This document shows positions 35,159 through 45,002 of a DNA stretch of 64,000 nucleotides, piece by piece. The DNA comes from Paenibacillus sp. 37 (GTDB lineage Bacteria; Bacillota; Bacilli; Paenibacillales; Paenibacillaceae). How positions within the stretch are numbered: the stretch's first letter is position 1; each line of letters starts with the position of its first letter. The notes under the pieces were generated by a model. That model was not told the DNA's origin. It ran no database searches and saw only the letters and a list, made by a program, of their open reading frames with translations. The position numbers and the translations under genes were made by a program. The DNA lies in contig NZ_CP043761.1 in assembly GCF_008386395.1 (NCBI RefSeq), positions 6,572,001 to 6,636,000 on the forward strand. The letters are read 5' to 3'.

Positions 35159-35902
35159 TTGAAAGTTACTTTTCTGGGCACAGGAGATATGTTTAGCGTG
35201 GAGCAGCACCACAATAGTATGCTGGCTGAATTCGGTGACACGCATCTGGTCATTGATTTTCCGGAATCGAATGCCAAAGCACTCAAGGAATACGGTTTTC
35301 CAATGACCGATATCCACAACGTGTTCATTACCCACCTGCATGAGGATCATATTAACGGTGTACAGATGCTGGGTTATTACGCACAGATTGTAGGCGACCG
35401 CAAACCCCGTCTGTTCATCCATGAACAATTGGTAGATCCACTCTGGAACATTCTATCCCCCGGAATGCGCTACACAACAGATGGTGAACGTACCATGAGC
35501 GATTACTATGATGTCGTTCCCCTGCCAGATGGAGGCACATTCGAACTGGGCGGCGTGACGTTTGAGACGTTTCGGACCCAACATGTTCCCGGTATGGTCA
35601 GCAATGGGCTTCTCGCCAAGCCTTACTTCTATTACAGTGCAGACAGTACACTCGACCAGGAACGGGTGGAGCAAGTTGCCGCTGATGTGCAGCTGATTTT
35701 CCATGAATGTCATATGCATGATCTGGTGATCAAATCCCATACCTCATTGAAGGATCTGGAGCAGTTACCCGCGGAAGTGAGACAGAAAACCGTACTGATG
35801 CATTATCATGATGAGTACGCGGATGCGGACAAACGGGAACAGTTCAACCGCGCGCATGATCTACGGATGGTTGGTACGTTGGAATCATTTGAACTGAAGT
35901 AG
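35159..35902 (+). CDS. metallo-beta-lactamase-fold hydrolase
   Basis: A 247-residue MBL-fold protein. The metal motif THLHEDH (about residues 59-65), an early GTGD loop, a later FHECHMHD and a final MHYHDEY provide the usual zinc ligands. The layout resembles RNase Z and related small hydrolases rather than beta-lactamases. The start is TTG at 35159, because the only nearby ATG opens a two-codon frame and AAGGAG is placed for the TTG. Substrate is unknown. A small hypothetical gene follows 64 bases later. Confidence 0.87.
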   Translation: MKVTFLGTGDMFSVEQHHNSMLAEFGDTHLVIDFPESNAKALKEYGFPMTDIHNVFITHLHEDHINGVQMLGYYAQIVGDRKPRLFIHEQLVDPLWNILSPGMRYTTDGERTMSDYYDVVPLPDGGTFELGGVTFETFRTQHVPGMVSNGLLAKPYFYYSADSTLDQERVEQVAADVQLIFHECHMHDLVIKSHTSLKDLEQLPAEVRQKTVLMHYHDEYADADKREQFNRAHDLRMVGTLESFELK

Positions 35903-35966
35903 GTAAACGGAGAGAGGACATCGGATATTATCGTATTCGATCTATATTCTAATGGAGGTCATTGCT

Positions 35967-36245
35967 ATGGAATATCGAATTGAACAAGGTTACTTTCTGA
36001 TATATTCTCCTGCAAGAAGCACCAGTAGTGGAGACATCATGGTGGTTAAATTACTGGAAAGACCCTTTAAGGATAGAGTTGAATTCCTCATTAACAGCAA
36101 AAACTATGAGTGTACTACACACCATGAATACTTAAACTTTGAGCCAACTTCTCATCATAAACCTGAGAAGCCTGGAGCATTTTCAATGGAACGAAGTGAG
36201 TTCAATCAAATGTGGGATACGATGAATCAGTATTTTGAAGAGTAA
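35967..36245 (+). CDS. hypothetical 92-residue protein
   Basis: I do not recognise this protein. It is soluble and slightly acidic at its end, starts MEYRIEQGYFLIYSPARS, and has a cluster of three His (THHEYL, SHHKP) in its middle. No signal peptide or membrane segment is seen. The ATG at 35967 follows GGAGGTCATT; an in-frame ATG 15 bases earlier sits on that site. It could be cotranscribed with the MBL-fold hydrolase upstream. A repeat cluster follows it. Confidence 0.6.
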   Translation: MEYRIEQGYFLIYSPARSTSSGDIMVVKLLERPFKDRVEFLINSKNYECTTHHEYLNFEPTSHHKPEKPGAFSMERSEFNQMWDTMNQYFEE

Positions 36246-36351
36246 TAACCTTATCCTGCTGTTAAATCTAAGCTGATTCCTTTCTCATTTCATGTTTTCA
36301 CTTGCAGCAGTGATTCGTTTGCCTATGGCGGCGAGCCTTAACTCAGTTAAG

Positions 36352-36546
36352 CTAACGAATCTGAGAGGCCTTATTCGGCTGAAATCCGAGTTACCAGTAT
36401 TCTAACGAATCTCAAATACGTTAATCTGATGATAGTGCTCCAATTGGCGCTATTTCAATCGTTTTTGAGAGTAATAAGGTTTCTGAGATTCGTTAGAATT
36501 CCAATATCGCTAATTCAGTGCAAATAAGGTGCCCTCGGTTCGTTAG
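36352..36546. repeat. four-unit intergenic repeat cluster (two forward, two inverted)
   Basis: Units of about 50 bases begin with CTAACGAAtCtgAGA and most carry CCTTATT about 17 bases later. Forward units start at 36352 and 36402; inverted units end at 36496 and 36546. The cluster is symmetric about CCAATTGGCG near 36450, so the whole is a large imperfect palindrome. A degenerate half unit (ATTCGTTTGCC) may lie at 36313. The 450-base gap 36246-36695 holds this cluster, a terminator and no gene. Confidence 0.8.
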
Positions 36547-36573
36547 GATGGAGTTTTAGTTGTACCTAGAAAA

Positions 36574-36626
36574 ATGCAAAAAACCACCTGGACACAGGTA
36601 TACTCGCTCTCCTGTTCAGATGGTTT
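36574..36626 (-). terminator. intrinsic terminator of the amylase gene
   Basis: The arms AAACCACCTG and CAGATGGTTT form a stem with one mismatch and a long loop. TTTTTTGCATTTTT follows on the minus strand. It lies about 70 bases after the amylase stop. Confidence 0.75.
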
Positions 36627-36695
36627 AACGATCAATCTATATACTGTTTTCATATCAATCGGTGCACCTTTTCTTATCCTGCCTGGCACATGCCA

Positions 36696-38177
36696 TTACT
36701 CAGCGTCAGCGCAGTCCTCATTCTGTTCGGGAAGGGCCCATACCGACACGCCCCCACCGCACACATGGAAGGTGGCCCAGCCGTCTTTCTCAATGGTAAT
36801 CTGATCCTCACAGCTCTTCGTCAGATCCACCCAGACTTCACCAGCACGATGCTCGCCGATGAACATTCTCTTCTCGCCGTCATCGCCGTTGGAGATGACC
36901 ACAGCACAACCGGAACCTTCGATTTCCTCTACGCCACGACGTACCCAGCCAATCGTATTGGCGTGATCGAAGTAATCTTCCTGCTCTCCATACGCCTTGT
37001 TGCAACGGGCAGACAGCAGAATGTCCAGAACTTCTTTTTTGCCATCCACAGGTTCAGGTCCACCAATGCCATAATAATCCCCGTAAAATACAACGGGATA
37101 ACCATCGCGACGTAATAACGTCAACGCATAAGCGCTCGGCTTAAACCAATCTCCAATCCATGATTCCAACGCTTCATGAGGTTGGGAGTCATGGTTATCT
37201 ACAAAAGTTACCGCATGGGTAGGATGTGTCTGCACCAAGGTATCATCAAAAATTTTGGAGAGATCAAAGTCTCTACCTGCAAGCGAAGCCTCATGCAACT
37301 TGTAGTGAAGAGACACGTCAAACAGGTCGATCTGATAGTCTACCGTATCAAGGAATTCACGACATGCATCCAGGTTCGAATTCCAGAACTCACCTACGAT
37401 GTAGAAATCCTGACCGCGTTTGCGGATCATCTCTGCTGCGAACTCCTTGATGAATTCGTGGTTGATATGCTTAATCGCATCCAGCCGGAACCCACCACAC
37501 TGGAGGGTATCGATCAGCCATTTTCCCCAATCAATCATCTCGCGCCGAACATCCGGGTGGTTATAATCTATATTGGCGAACATCAGATAGTCATAGTTGC
37601 CAAACTCATCATCGACATTCTCATTCCATTTTTTATTCTCTCCTGCGATGCGGAATACACCGGTTCGTTCTCCCTTGGCGTCAAAGTCTGTACCGTTGAA
37701 ATGTTCAGAGCTCCACTTAAAGGAGGAGTATTGATCTCCGCGACCCGGAAATGTGAATTTGGTCCAGCCCTCAATTTCGAACGGCTCGGAAATTTCCTTC
37801 GTTCGATCATTGGGATCAACCTCGATCACTTTGAACACTTCCGTCTCATCTGCTCCGGCCTTGTGATTCATAACCAGATCCACATAGACGGCAATGCCGT
37901 TCTTCTGACACTCAGCAATGGCCTCCACCAGTTCCTGCTTGGTGCCATATTTGGTCCGTACGGTACCCTTTTGATCAAATTCGCCCAGATCGTACAGATC
38001 ATATACACCATAACCTGTATCTTCTGCTGACACTGCCTTGGTTACGGGTGGTACCCATACCGAGTCAATGCCTTTGGCTTTCAGTTCCGGGGCCATTTCA
38101 GCCAGTCGCTTCCAATGATCTCCGTCTGCAGCCAGGTGCCATTCAAAAAACTGCATCATGGTATGATTTCTCTTCAT
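36696..38177 (-). CDS. cytoplasmic alpha-amylase (GH13, subfamily 5 type)
   Basis: A 493-residue alpha-amylase closely patterned on the liquefying Bacillus enzymes. The catalytic triad is Asp233 (GFRLDAIKH), Glu263 (VGEFWN) and Asp330 (FVDNHDSQ), only two positions off the Bacillus licheniformis mature numbering. There is no signal peptide: the protein begins MKRNHTMMQFFEWHLAADGDHW, where the mature secreted enzymes begin. It therefore should act inside the cell on maltodextrins or glycogen. GGAGGTCGGTT precedes the start. It is monocistronic. Confidence 0.93.
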   Translation of the reverse strand: MKRNHTMMQFFEWHLAADGDHWKRLAEMAPELKAKGIDSVWVPPVTKAVSAEDTGYGVYDLYDLGEFDQKGTVRTKYGTKQELVEAIAECQKNGIAVYVDLVMNHKAGADETEVFKVIEVDPNDRTKEISEPFEIEGWTKFTFPGRGDQYSSFKWSSEHFNGTDFDAKGERTGVFRIAGENKKWNENVDDEFGNYDYLMFANIDYNHPDVRREMIDWGKWLIDTLQCGGFRLDAIKHINHEFIKEFAAEMIRKRGQDFYIVGEFWNSNLDACREFLDTVDYQIDLFDVSLHYKLHEASLAGRDFDLSKIFDDTLVQTHPTHAVTFVDNHDSQPHEALESWIGDWFKPSAYALTLLRRDGYPVVFYGDYYGIGGPEPVDGKKEVLDILLSARCNKAYGEQEDYFDHANTIGWVRRGVEEIEGSGCAVVISNGDDGEKRMFIGEHRAGEVWVDLTKSCEDQITIEKDGWATFHVCGGGVSVWALPEQNEDCADAE

Positions 38178-38374
38178 TATAACCGACCTCCTTGATTGCT
38201 TTCGAAGCGGACCGCGGAACGGATAGGGTAATCGCCGTTGTTCGTTCGTTGCTAACCAAGTTATAACCCTTTCACCCTACCCTTCAATCATATAAAGGAA
38301 AGAAATCTGAGAAAAATCGTGTAAATGATTAGTTCAACTTATATACATGGATCATTTCATCCGTAGTTCATTCA

Positions 38375-40687
38375 TCAAATTCGTTTATAGTCCCGCCACT
38401 CCTCGGGCAACAGGGAACGATACGGTTCTTGGATAAAACGATCATCGACCAGGACCAGCACACCCCTGTCTTCCTCCGTCCGAATCAGCCGTCCACCCGC
38501 CTGCAGCACCTTGTTCATACCCGGGAAAATATAGGCGTAATTGAATCCGTTGCGTCCTGTCCGATCATAGTAATCACGTAATACGTTGTTCTCCAGACCA
38601 ATCTGCGGCAGCCCCGCACCTACCACAACGACGCCATTCAAACGGTCTCCCGGCAGATCGACCCCCTCCGAGAATACGCCACCCATGACGGCAAAAACCA
38701 AGCGTGTTCGTTCAGGATTCGGCTGAAATCCATCCAAAAACTGCTCCCGTTCCAGTTCGTTCATGCCTTGCTTTTGTATGACCGTATCCGCTTCACTTGG
38801 AAGCTGTGCATAGGTCTCATATATCTCGCGCATATAAGGGTAGGAAGGGAAGAAGACCATTAAATTACTGCGCGGCCACTCACTTACCAGCTGTTGCAGC
38901 ATCTCCGCAATGGGTCGCCGGGATTGCTCCCGATCCTTATAACGCACGGATAAGGGCAGGAGTCTCACATCCAATTGTTCGCGCTGAAATGGAGATGGAA
39001 TCTGCAATGTATAATCCTCTTCCTCTGCACCCAGCATATCCCGGTAATAGCGAAGGGGTGACAATGTAGCCGAAAAATGAATGAGGGAGCGAAAGCCTTT
39101 GGCAGTCTGACGAAGCAGTACCGAAGGATCGAGACAAAATAACTTCACTCTCACTTCGCTTCGGACACACTCTGCATACGTAATAAAACGTTCATCGTAC
39201 AGCTTGGCAATGCGCAGGAAATTCTGTGCCGTGAAGTAGGCATCTAACAGCAGTTGATCCGTCTCGGCATTCCCCGAACCACCTTCAACAAGGCATTGCT
39301 CCGCAACCATGACAAAAGGTTCCAGTCGTTCAATCAGTTCCTCCGGTGCTTCCTGCTGGATGATCTTTCCTTCTTCTCTACCGTTTTTCCGAAGGGTAAT
39401 CAGATACTTATCAATGGCCCCGGTGTAGTCAACAATGGCTTTGGCAGCAGGCACACTGCTGTCCAGCGACTGAAATTCTCTTTTCACATCTAGAAATACT
39501 GCCTTCTCCAGCTCAGCGGAAAACATCATTCGGCCACGATCGACCAAATTATGAGCCTCGTCCACCAGTAGCACCGTCTTGCGTTTCTGCTCCTCCAACA
39601 TTCGTTTCAGAGAGATCCTCGGATCGAAAATATAGTTATAATCGCAGATCACCGCATCGGCTGCATACGCCGCGTCCAGGGAAAACTCAAACGGACACAC
39701 TCGATGTTTGCGCGCATACTGCTCGATGACCGGACGTGTCATCAACGTCTCATGTTCCAGCATGTCCAGCACGGCCCCGTTAATACGGTCATAATACCCT
39801 TCACACATGCCGCACTGCCCCGTATCACAAGCTTCCTCTTCCTTAAAACATATCTTGTCCTTCGCGGTCAGACTGATCACATGCATCTTCAATCCTTCCG
39901 ATTGCATCCGGGCAAAAGCTTCTTCTGCCGCCACCCGTGTCGTCGTCCTCGCAGTCAGATAGAACAATCGGCTCGCTTCGCCTTCGCCAATCGCTTTGAC
40001 CGTGGGGAACAGTACGGACATCGTTTTACCGATGCCTGTTGGTGCTTTGGCCATCAATCCCTGACCCTCGCGGATCGTTTTGTATACAGCTCCTGCCAGT
40101 TTCCGCTGTCCCTCCCGGTATTTGCGAAAAGGAAACGGCAGCTCTTTCACACTGATATCCCGCTTTTCTTCATACGCAGCGATCATCTCTGCGTATGGCG
40201 CATAACCAGCAATCACTTCTGCCGCAAACTGCTCCAGTTCCTGCCGTTCTGCCATTCGGCGAAACCGTCTTTCTTCATGGGTTATCGAATGCACATACGT
40301 CAACTGCACTTGCATACGTGGTTCATCTTGCTGAACGGCGTACATATAGGCATACATCATGGCCTGCGCCCAGTGCACGGGAAGTCCTTCTCCCAGATCA
40401 TCCAGATTGCCCGCAGTTGATTTGATCTCATCCACCGTCAACTGACCCTCCAACCGGATCAGGCCATCACATCGTCCCTCCACCACGTAGGTCAGATCCC
40501 CATGTTGAATCTCAGCTTCGAGCACAATCTCTTTCAGATCCTCTTCGGTGTACTCCTTCTGTACCCGCTGGTGAATCCGAGTCCCCTCTTGCATCGAGGC
40601 ATTGGTCCGGAACCCTGGACGTATGCTGCCACTGCGGTACACATACTCCACCAAAGGTCTAACCGATATCCGAATTGTTGTTGTCAT
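38375..40687 (-). CDS. XPD/DinG-like helicase fused to a PD-(D/E)XK nuclease-like domain
   Basis: A 770-residue protein. The N-terminal 100 residues look like a RecB/Cas4-type nuclease: His39 in EGTRIHQ, then Glu70 and Asp74 in VEGRCDG, then Glu87-Ile-Lys89. The helicase follows with Walker A APTGIGKT, an iron-sulphur cluster region (CFKEEEACDTGQCGMC plus a later HRVCPF), the DEAH box VDEAHN, HFSATLSPLRYY and QAGGRLIRTEEDRG. XPD-family helicases unwind 5' to 3' in DNA repair. This fusion occurs in other Firmicutes. It is a single gene. Confidence 0.87.
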   Translation of the reverse strand: MTTTIRISVRPLVEYVYRSGSIRPGFRTNASMQEGTRIHQRVQKEYTEEDLKEIVLEAEIQHGDLTYVVEGRCDGLIRLEGQLTVDEIKSTAGNLDDLGEGLPVHWAQAMMYAYMYAVQQDEPRMQVQLTYVHSITHEERRFRRMAERQELEQFAAEVIAGYAPYAEMIAAYEEKRDISVKELPFPFRKYREGQRKLAGAVYKTIREGQGLMAKAPTGIGKTMSVLFPTVKAIGEGEASRLFYLTARTTTRVAAEEAFARMQSEGLKMHVISLTAKDKICFKEEEACDTGQCGMCEGYYDRINGAVLDMLEHETLMTRPVIEQYARKHRVCPFEFSLDAAYAADAVICDYNYIFDPRISLKRMLEEQKRKTVLLVDEAHNLVDRGRMMFSAELEKAVFLDVKREFQSLDSSVPAAKAIVDYTGAIDKYLITLRKNGREEGKIIQQEAPEELIERLEPFVMVAEQCLVEGGSGNAETDQLLLDAYFTAQNFLRIAKLYDERFITYAECVRSEVRVKLFCLDPSVLLRQTAKGFRSLIHFSATLSPLRYYRDMLGAEEEDYTLQIPSPFQREQLDVRLLPLSVRYKDREQSRRPIAEMLQQLVSEWPRSNLMVFFPSYPYMREIYETYAQLPSEADTVIQKQGMNELEREQFLDGFQPNPERTRLVFAVMGGVFSEGVDLPGDRLNGVVVVGAGLPQIGLENNVLRDYYDRTGRNGFNYAYIFPGMNKVLQAGGRLIRTEEDRGVLVLVDDRFIQEPYRSLLPEEWRDYKRI

Positions 40688-40797
40688 ACGATCACCCGTT
40701 CTGTTTGTAGTGATTATACTTTATCATGAAAAGACGTACTCAAACCAGTTGACTCGCTGATTGGACTCGTACAATCCCATATGCTATCTTGAAATAG

Positions 40798-41322
<525 letters not shown>

Positions 41323-41371
41323 CGGATTGGGTCTCACCTGTCTTTTAACGCAGCAGCCCATGTTTTTTTCA

Positions 41372-41400
41372 AACCTCTTCCTGCATGGAAGAGGTTTTTT
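41372..41400 (+). terminator. intrinsic terminator of hmoB
   Basis: The arms AACCTCTTCC and GGAAGAGGTT form a perfect 10-bp stem followed by TTTT. An A/T-rich flank on the other side also allows minus-strand use. Confidence 0.9.
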
Positions 41401-41493
41401 GCCGTCAATTGTAGAAGGCTCTCATTTTTGACACAGCCATGCTGAGATAGGATAATACTTGTTAAATGAAACTTCGGAAGGGAAGGCGGTACC

Positions 41494-43476
41494 TTGTCAC
41501 GCAGTTCACTCACCCGATTTCTAAGCGGACCTTTTATATTCTTTACCATTATTATGATGATCAAAAGCTCACTTGCCTGGATTGTTATCTTCGATGACAT
41601 CCCTGTCTGGAAACCACTGCTGACCGAATTGCCGCTCATCTGGATCGGCTTCTGTCTAATTGAGTGGTTTGCTGCCAAGCGACGGATGTGGATGTACCTT
41701 GCCGTGGATCTGCTGCTTTCAGGGATTTTCTTTGCAGCCATCATGCACTACAAATACTATGGCGTAATCGTTAACTATCATGCGCTGGCACAGGTGAATC
41801 AGGTGACCTCAGTCAAGAGCAGTATGTTCTCTTTACTTGATCCCTATTATTTGTTTATTTTTGCAGACGTTTTGATCATTGGGGGGATACTCACTCGTCG
41901 TCGGATCAAGCTCGGGAGTACAGAACGCCCAAACCGTATTCCACTTGAACGACGTGCCAGAAGACGGGTCGCTTCGGTCATTCTGATCCTGTCCATGATC
42001 CTATGCATGCTTAACATCTATCCCAATCGGGCCAGCATGAGTGAGCTTACACAAGCAGAACAGATGGGCATCCTCGGTTACGAGGCGTATACCATCCTGG
42101 ATCGACCTGATAAACCTGTGCCCATTGCTCAGATTGATCAGACTGACATCGACCAACTGAAGCAAACGACCGAACTTCCTGCAATTTTGGAGAAGGGTGC
42201 CGCGAGCGGACGCAATGTGATTATGCTCCAGTTGGAATCGTTTCAGAACTTTCTGATTGGATTAGAGGTAGATGGACAGGAGATCACGCCCAACCTGAAT
42301 CAATTGGCTAGAAAGAACCTGTATTTTCCGAACTTCTATCAGCAAGTGGGACAGGGAAATACATCGGATGCAGAATTTGTTGTGAACACATCGTTCTACA
42401 CCCCACCGAACGGGGCAGCAACAACTGTATATGCGGATAAAGCTCTGCCGAGTCTACCCAAGTTGATGTCAGCAAACGGATATCAGACAGCCACATTCCA
42501 TACAAATGATGTTCGTTTCTGGAATCGGGATCAGTTATACAAGGCACTAGGGTTCGACCAGTATTATGATATTGATTATTTCGGCACACAGGACTCTATC
42601 GCCTTTTCGGCCTCGGATGAAGTACTGTATTCCAAGACACTGGATAAGCTGGAATCCATGCAGTCTTCGGGCAATCCCTTCTATGCCCATATCATTTCTA
42701 TGTCAGCCCACCACCCGTACACTTTGCCTAAAAACAAGGTAAAGCTGACGCTGCCAGAACGTTACAAGGATACGTTGCCCGGTAATTATCTGATATCACA
42801 GCATTATGCGGATCAGGCAGTTGGACAGTTGATTGCTGGATTGAAAGAACGGGGATTATGGGAAAATAGCTTGCTCGTCTTGTACGGGGATCACCTGGGA
42901 CTTCCCATCTACTCACTGGATAAGGATGACAAAGTCCTTATGAAAGAGTTGTATGGCCGGGAATACACATCAGCAGATATGATTAATATTCCGCTCATGA
43001 TCTCGGCTCCGGGCGTTACCCCGGGTGTACAACTGGAACAGATCGGAGGCCAGGTGGACATTCTGCCAACGATTGCGGGACTCACCGGAGTATCACTGAA
43101 GGACCAATTACACTTCGGACAGGATTTGTTACACGAAGGTGGAAATCTCCTACCCGAACGTTATTACCTTCCTTCCGGGTCGGTGCTAAACGATGCTTCT
43201 CTCTTCATTCCGGCAAAAGGATACGGGGACGGGACGCATTATTCCCTAGCTGATGCAGGCAGACAGGATGCTGGGCAACAACGGACAGGTGTTCCGTCAG
43301 ACGAGACACCTCAGATTTCGGGAGATGAGGAATCTCCAACTATCGCCACACCCAATAACAGTGGGCTGTCTTCTTCACGGTTTATAACGAAGGATCAATA
43401 TGATCGAGCATTGGATCTTGCACACTTGTCCAACAGTTATTTAAGCCAGTTACCGGACCGAAAGGCTAAACAATAA
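41494..43476 (+). CDS. LTA-synthase-family sulfatase-type phosphoglycerol transferase
   Basis: A 660-residue membrane enzyme with five N-terminal helices to about residue 165 and an extracellular sulfatase-fold domain. Conserved LtaS features are the metal Glu in MLQLESFQ, the catalytic Thr290 in GQGNTSDAEF and the DHLG site. It transfers glycerol phosphate from phosphatidylglycerol to build or prime lipoteichoic acid. The last 90 residues hold a polar Gln/Ser/Pro-rich tail before a short helix. Start is TTG 41494 with AAGGCGG upstream. Confidence 0.9.
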   Translation: MSRSSLTRFLSGPFIFFTIIMMIKSSLAWIVIFDDIPVWKPLLTELPLIWIGFCLIEWFAAKRRMWMYLAVDLLLSGIFFAAIMHYKYYGVIVNYHALAQVNQVTSVKSSMFSLLDPYYLFIFADVLIIGGILTRRRIKLGSTERPNRIPLERRARRRVASVILILSMILCMLNIYPNRASMSELTQAEQMGILGYEAYTILDRPDKPVPIAQIDQTDIDQLKQTTELPAILEKGAASGRNVIMLQLESFQNFLIGLEVDGQEITPNLNQLARKNLYFPNFYQQVGQGNTSDAEFVVNTSFYTPPNGAATTVYADKALPSLPKLMSANGYQTATFHTNDVRFWNRDQLYKALGFDQYYDIDYFGTQDSIAFSASDEVLYSKTLDKLESMQSSGNPFYAHIISMSAHHPYTLPKNKVKLTLPERYKDTLPGNYLISQHYADQAVGQLIAGLKERGLWENSLLVLYGDHLGLPIYSLDKDDKVLMKELYGREYTSADMINIPLMISAPGVTPGVQLEQIGGQVDILPTIAGLTGVSLKDQLHFGQDLLHEGGNLLPERYYLPSGSVLNDASLFIPAKGYGDGTHYSLADAGRQDAGQQRTGVPSDETPQISGDEESPTIATPNNSGLSSSRFITKDQYDRALDLAHLSNSYLSQLPDRKAKQ

Positions 43477-43507
43477 TTGAATCTTTTCACTCGAACTCAT
43501 CCATGCG

Positions 43508-43552
43508 GCGACCCTCCTCTTTAACATAGAGAGAACGGTCGCTATTTATTTT
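43508..43552 (+). terminator. intrinsic terminator of the LTA-synthase-type gene
   Basis: The arms GCGACC and GGTCGC, with inner CTCT/AGAG pairs, are followed by TATTTATTTT. It lies just before the convergent lipoprotein gene. Confidence 0.65.
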
Positions 43553-43570
43553 CAGAACCAGACTAGTGGC

Positions 43571-44131
43571 CTATCCATTCGTAAGCAGACCATTAAAGAG
43601 CCAATATCCTTTCTCGGAACGAATAAAATAGAAATCCAATGCACTGTTTCCATCAGACCATACTGTAGCCATATGTAAAATGACACGATCTGAATCCAGA
43701 GGATTAAATCCACGATACTCCAAATTATTCAGGCTAACGTTTTGCAGAAAAGGTACTTCGTAATCCCCCTGTTCCAGTTTCGAAATAATGATATTGTTCT
43801 GCTGCGATATTTCTATATTCGGAGAAGACACCGATTCAAGATATGTATAGTTATTGGATTGCATCGCCGCCATCAGTTTAAACGTTATGTTCAGCGTTTC
43901 TCTTAAACTTTCTATTTCTTCTTGCTCTGTTGCGTCTTTTTCATCTTTTCTCTTCTGGTTGTTACGTACCTGCTCCTTCAGCAGTTCATTTTCCTTCCGC
44001 ATTTGTTCGGTATTTATGGCATCCTCACGTTCCCTCTCCTGTGCATCTGGTAGTGAAGCATCGTCACTCGAACTGCAGGCTGTTAAAAATAAAGCGAGCA
44101 TCCATATCAATAAGATTCTGCTTTTTCTCAT
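43571..44131 (-). CDS. small lipoprotein with coiled coil
   Basis: A 186-residue lipoprotein. The signal ends in lipobox LFLTAC with Cys19, then a Ser/Asp-rich tether. A charged Glu/Lys/Gln-rich coiled coil runs at about 33-80. The C-terminal 100 residues form a small globular domain (DSDRVILHMATVWSD, then ALDFYFIRSEKGYWLFNG) that resembles NTF2-like or DUF4878-type folds, but I do not recognise the family. It would sit on the outer face of the membrane. It stands alone, convergent with the LTA-synthase-type gene. Confidence 0.72.
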   Translation of the reverse strand: MRKSRILLIWMLALFLTACSSSDDASLPDAQEREREDAINTEQMRKENELLKEQVRNNQKRKDEKDATEQEEIESLRETLNITFKLMAAMQSNNYTYLESVSSPNIEISQQNNIIISKLEQGDYEVPFLQNVSLNNLEYRGFNPLDSDRVILHMATVWSDGNSALDFYFIRSEKGYWLFNGLLTNG

Positions 44132-44241
44132 CTAATCCCCTCCTTAATAAAAAGTGAATAATAGAAACACATATCTTCCATATTTATGGTAACATATTCC
44201 AAACAAAAGAAAATACTATCTTGTTTATTCTGAAAAATAAA

Positions 44242-44278
44242 CAAAAAAGACCCGAACCCAGTCCAGGCTCGGGTCTTT
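44242..44278 (-). terminator. intrinsic terminator of the GNAT/nitrilase operon
   Basis: The arms AAAGACCCGA and TCGGGTCTTT form a perfect 10-bp stem, with TTTTTTG following on the minus strand. It lies eight bases after the last gene of the operon. Confidence 0.9.
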
Positions 44279-44285
44279 CATATGA

Positions 44286-44957
44286 TTACAACGGCAGTAG
44301 CGCAACCGACTTGCGAGCAGTCAATTGTTCTACCATGGCAAGCCATTCTTGTGGTTTATTAGGAAGTACAGCATAATATCGATTCAGGAAATCAGCCACC
44401 AGACTTGCTGGCAGTTCACCAAGCGACTCATCACCTGGCATGAAGCACAGATCCAATCCGCCAACCGCTTCACCATCCCCTTGCCAGGATGGATGAACAT
44501 ACGGGAAGTCCAGACGCTGGTATCCCAGATGGGACAATACTTCACGACGTACATACGGGTCCATCGGCTTGATACCGCCAAACTCGTGATCCTGACTCAG
44601 ATAAGGGTTATAGATTTCGGCAAACATACCGAACAATTCTTTCCCGTTTGCTGCAGCCAGCTTTTGCAGATCACGCTTGCGGTGATTCGCCAGGAAACTG
44701 CCGATTCCCAGTCCTTCGCGCCCAATAATCGTGAAGTCCGTCATGGCCACGTTCCAATCCTCGTAATAACGGTATTCTGTCGCCCCAACAACTTGTCCCT
44801 CATGTACAGCCACGAACACCCGTATACCCGGATCTTCCAGCGGTTCTTCCCACAGGGAGAAGTCCAGCACTTCTTCCCGCGGGAAAATCTCCTGCATCAA
44901 CTTGTGCATTTGGGCAAACAATGGATCTTTAATGGATGTAATACGCGTAAATTCCAT
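44286..44957 (-). CDS. GNAT-like acetyltransferase
   Basis: A 223-residue protein that begins MEFTRITSIKDPLFAQMHKLMQEIFPREE, a GNAT-type first helix, followed by VFVAVHEGQVVGATEYRYYEDW (strands 2-4 of the fold). The acetyl-CoA loop is weak (GREGLGIGSFLANHRKRD). The C-terminal half carries a family-specific region (YPYVHPSWQGDGEAVGGLDLCFMP). The substrate is unknown. It is the last gene of a three-gene operon after the separate GNAT and nitrilase genes, 45 bases downstream of the former. Confidence 0.72.
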   Translation of the reverse strand: MEFTRITSIKDPLFAQMHKLMQEIFPREEVLDFSLWEEPLEDPGIRVFVAVHEGQVVGATEYRYYEDWNVAMTDFTIIGREGLGIGSFLANHRKRDLQKLAAANGKELFGMFAEIYNPYLSQDHEFGGIKPMDPYVRREVLSHLGYQRLDFPYVHPSWQGDGEAVGGLDLCFMPGDESLGELPASLVADFLNRYYAVLPNKPQEWLAMVEQLTARKSVALLPL

Positions 44958-45002
44958 GGATAAATACCCCCTTGATTGATGATGTATTTCATTTAATATT
45001 TT

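Noticed and set aside
36352..36546. CRISPR array
   Set aside because: Units are inverted relative to each other, diverge along their length and have no uniform spacers. No cas genes are present.
37176..38030. 284-codon plus-strand reading frame
   Set aside because: Antisense to the alpha-amylase gene with its intact catalytic triad.
40700..40730. Fur box upstream of hmoB
   Set aside because: TGATTATACTTTATCA is suggestive but does not keep the 7-1-7 symmetry, and Bacillus hmoB is not known as Fur-controlled.
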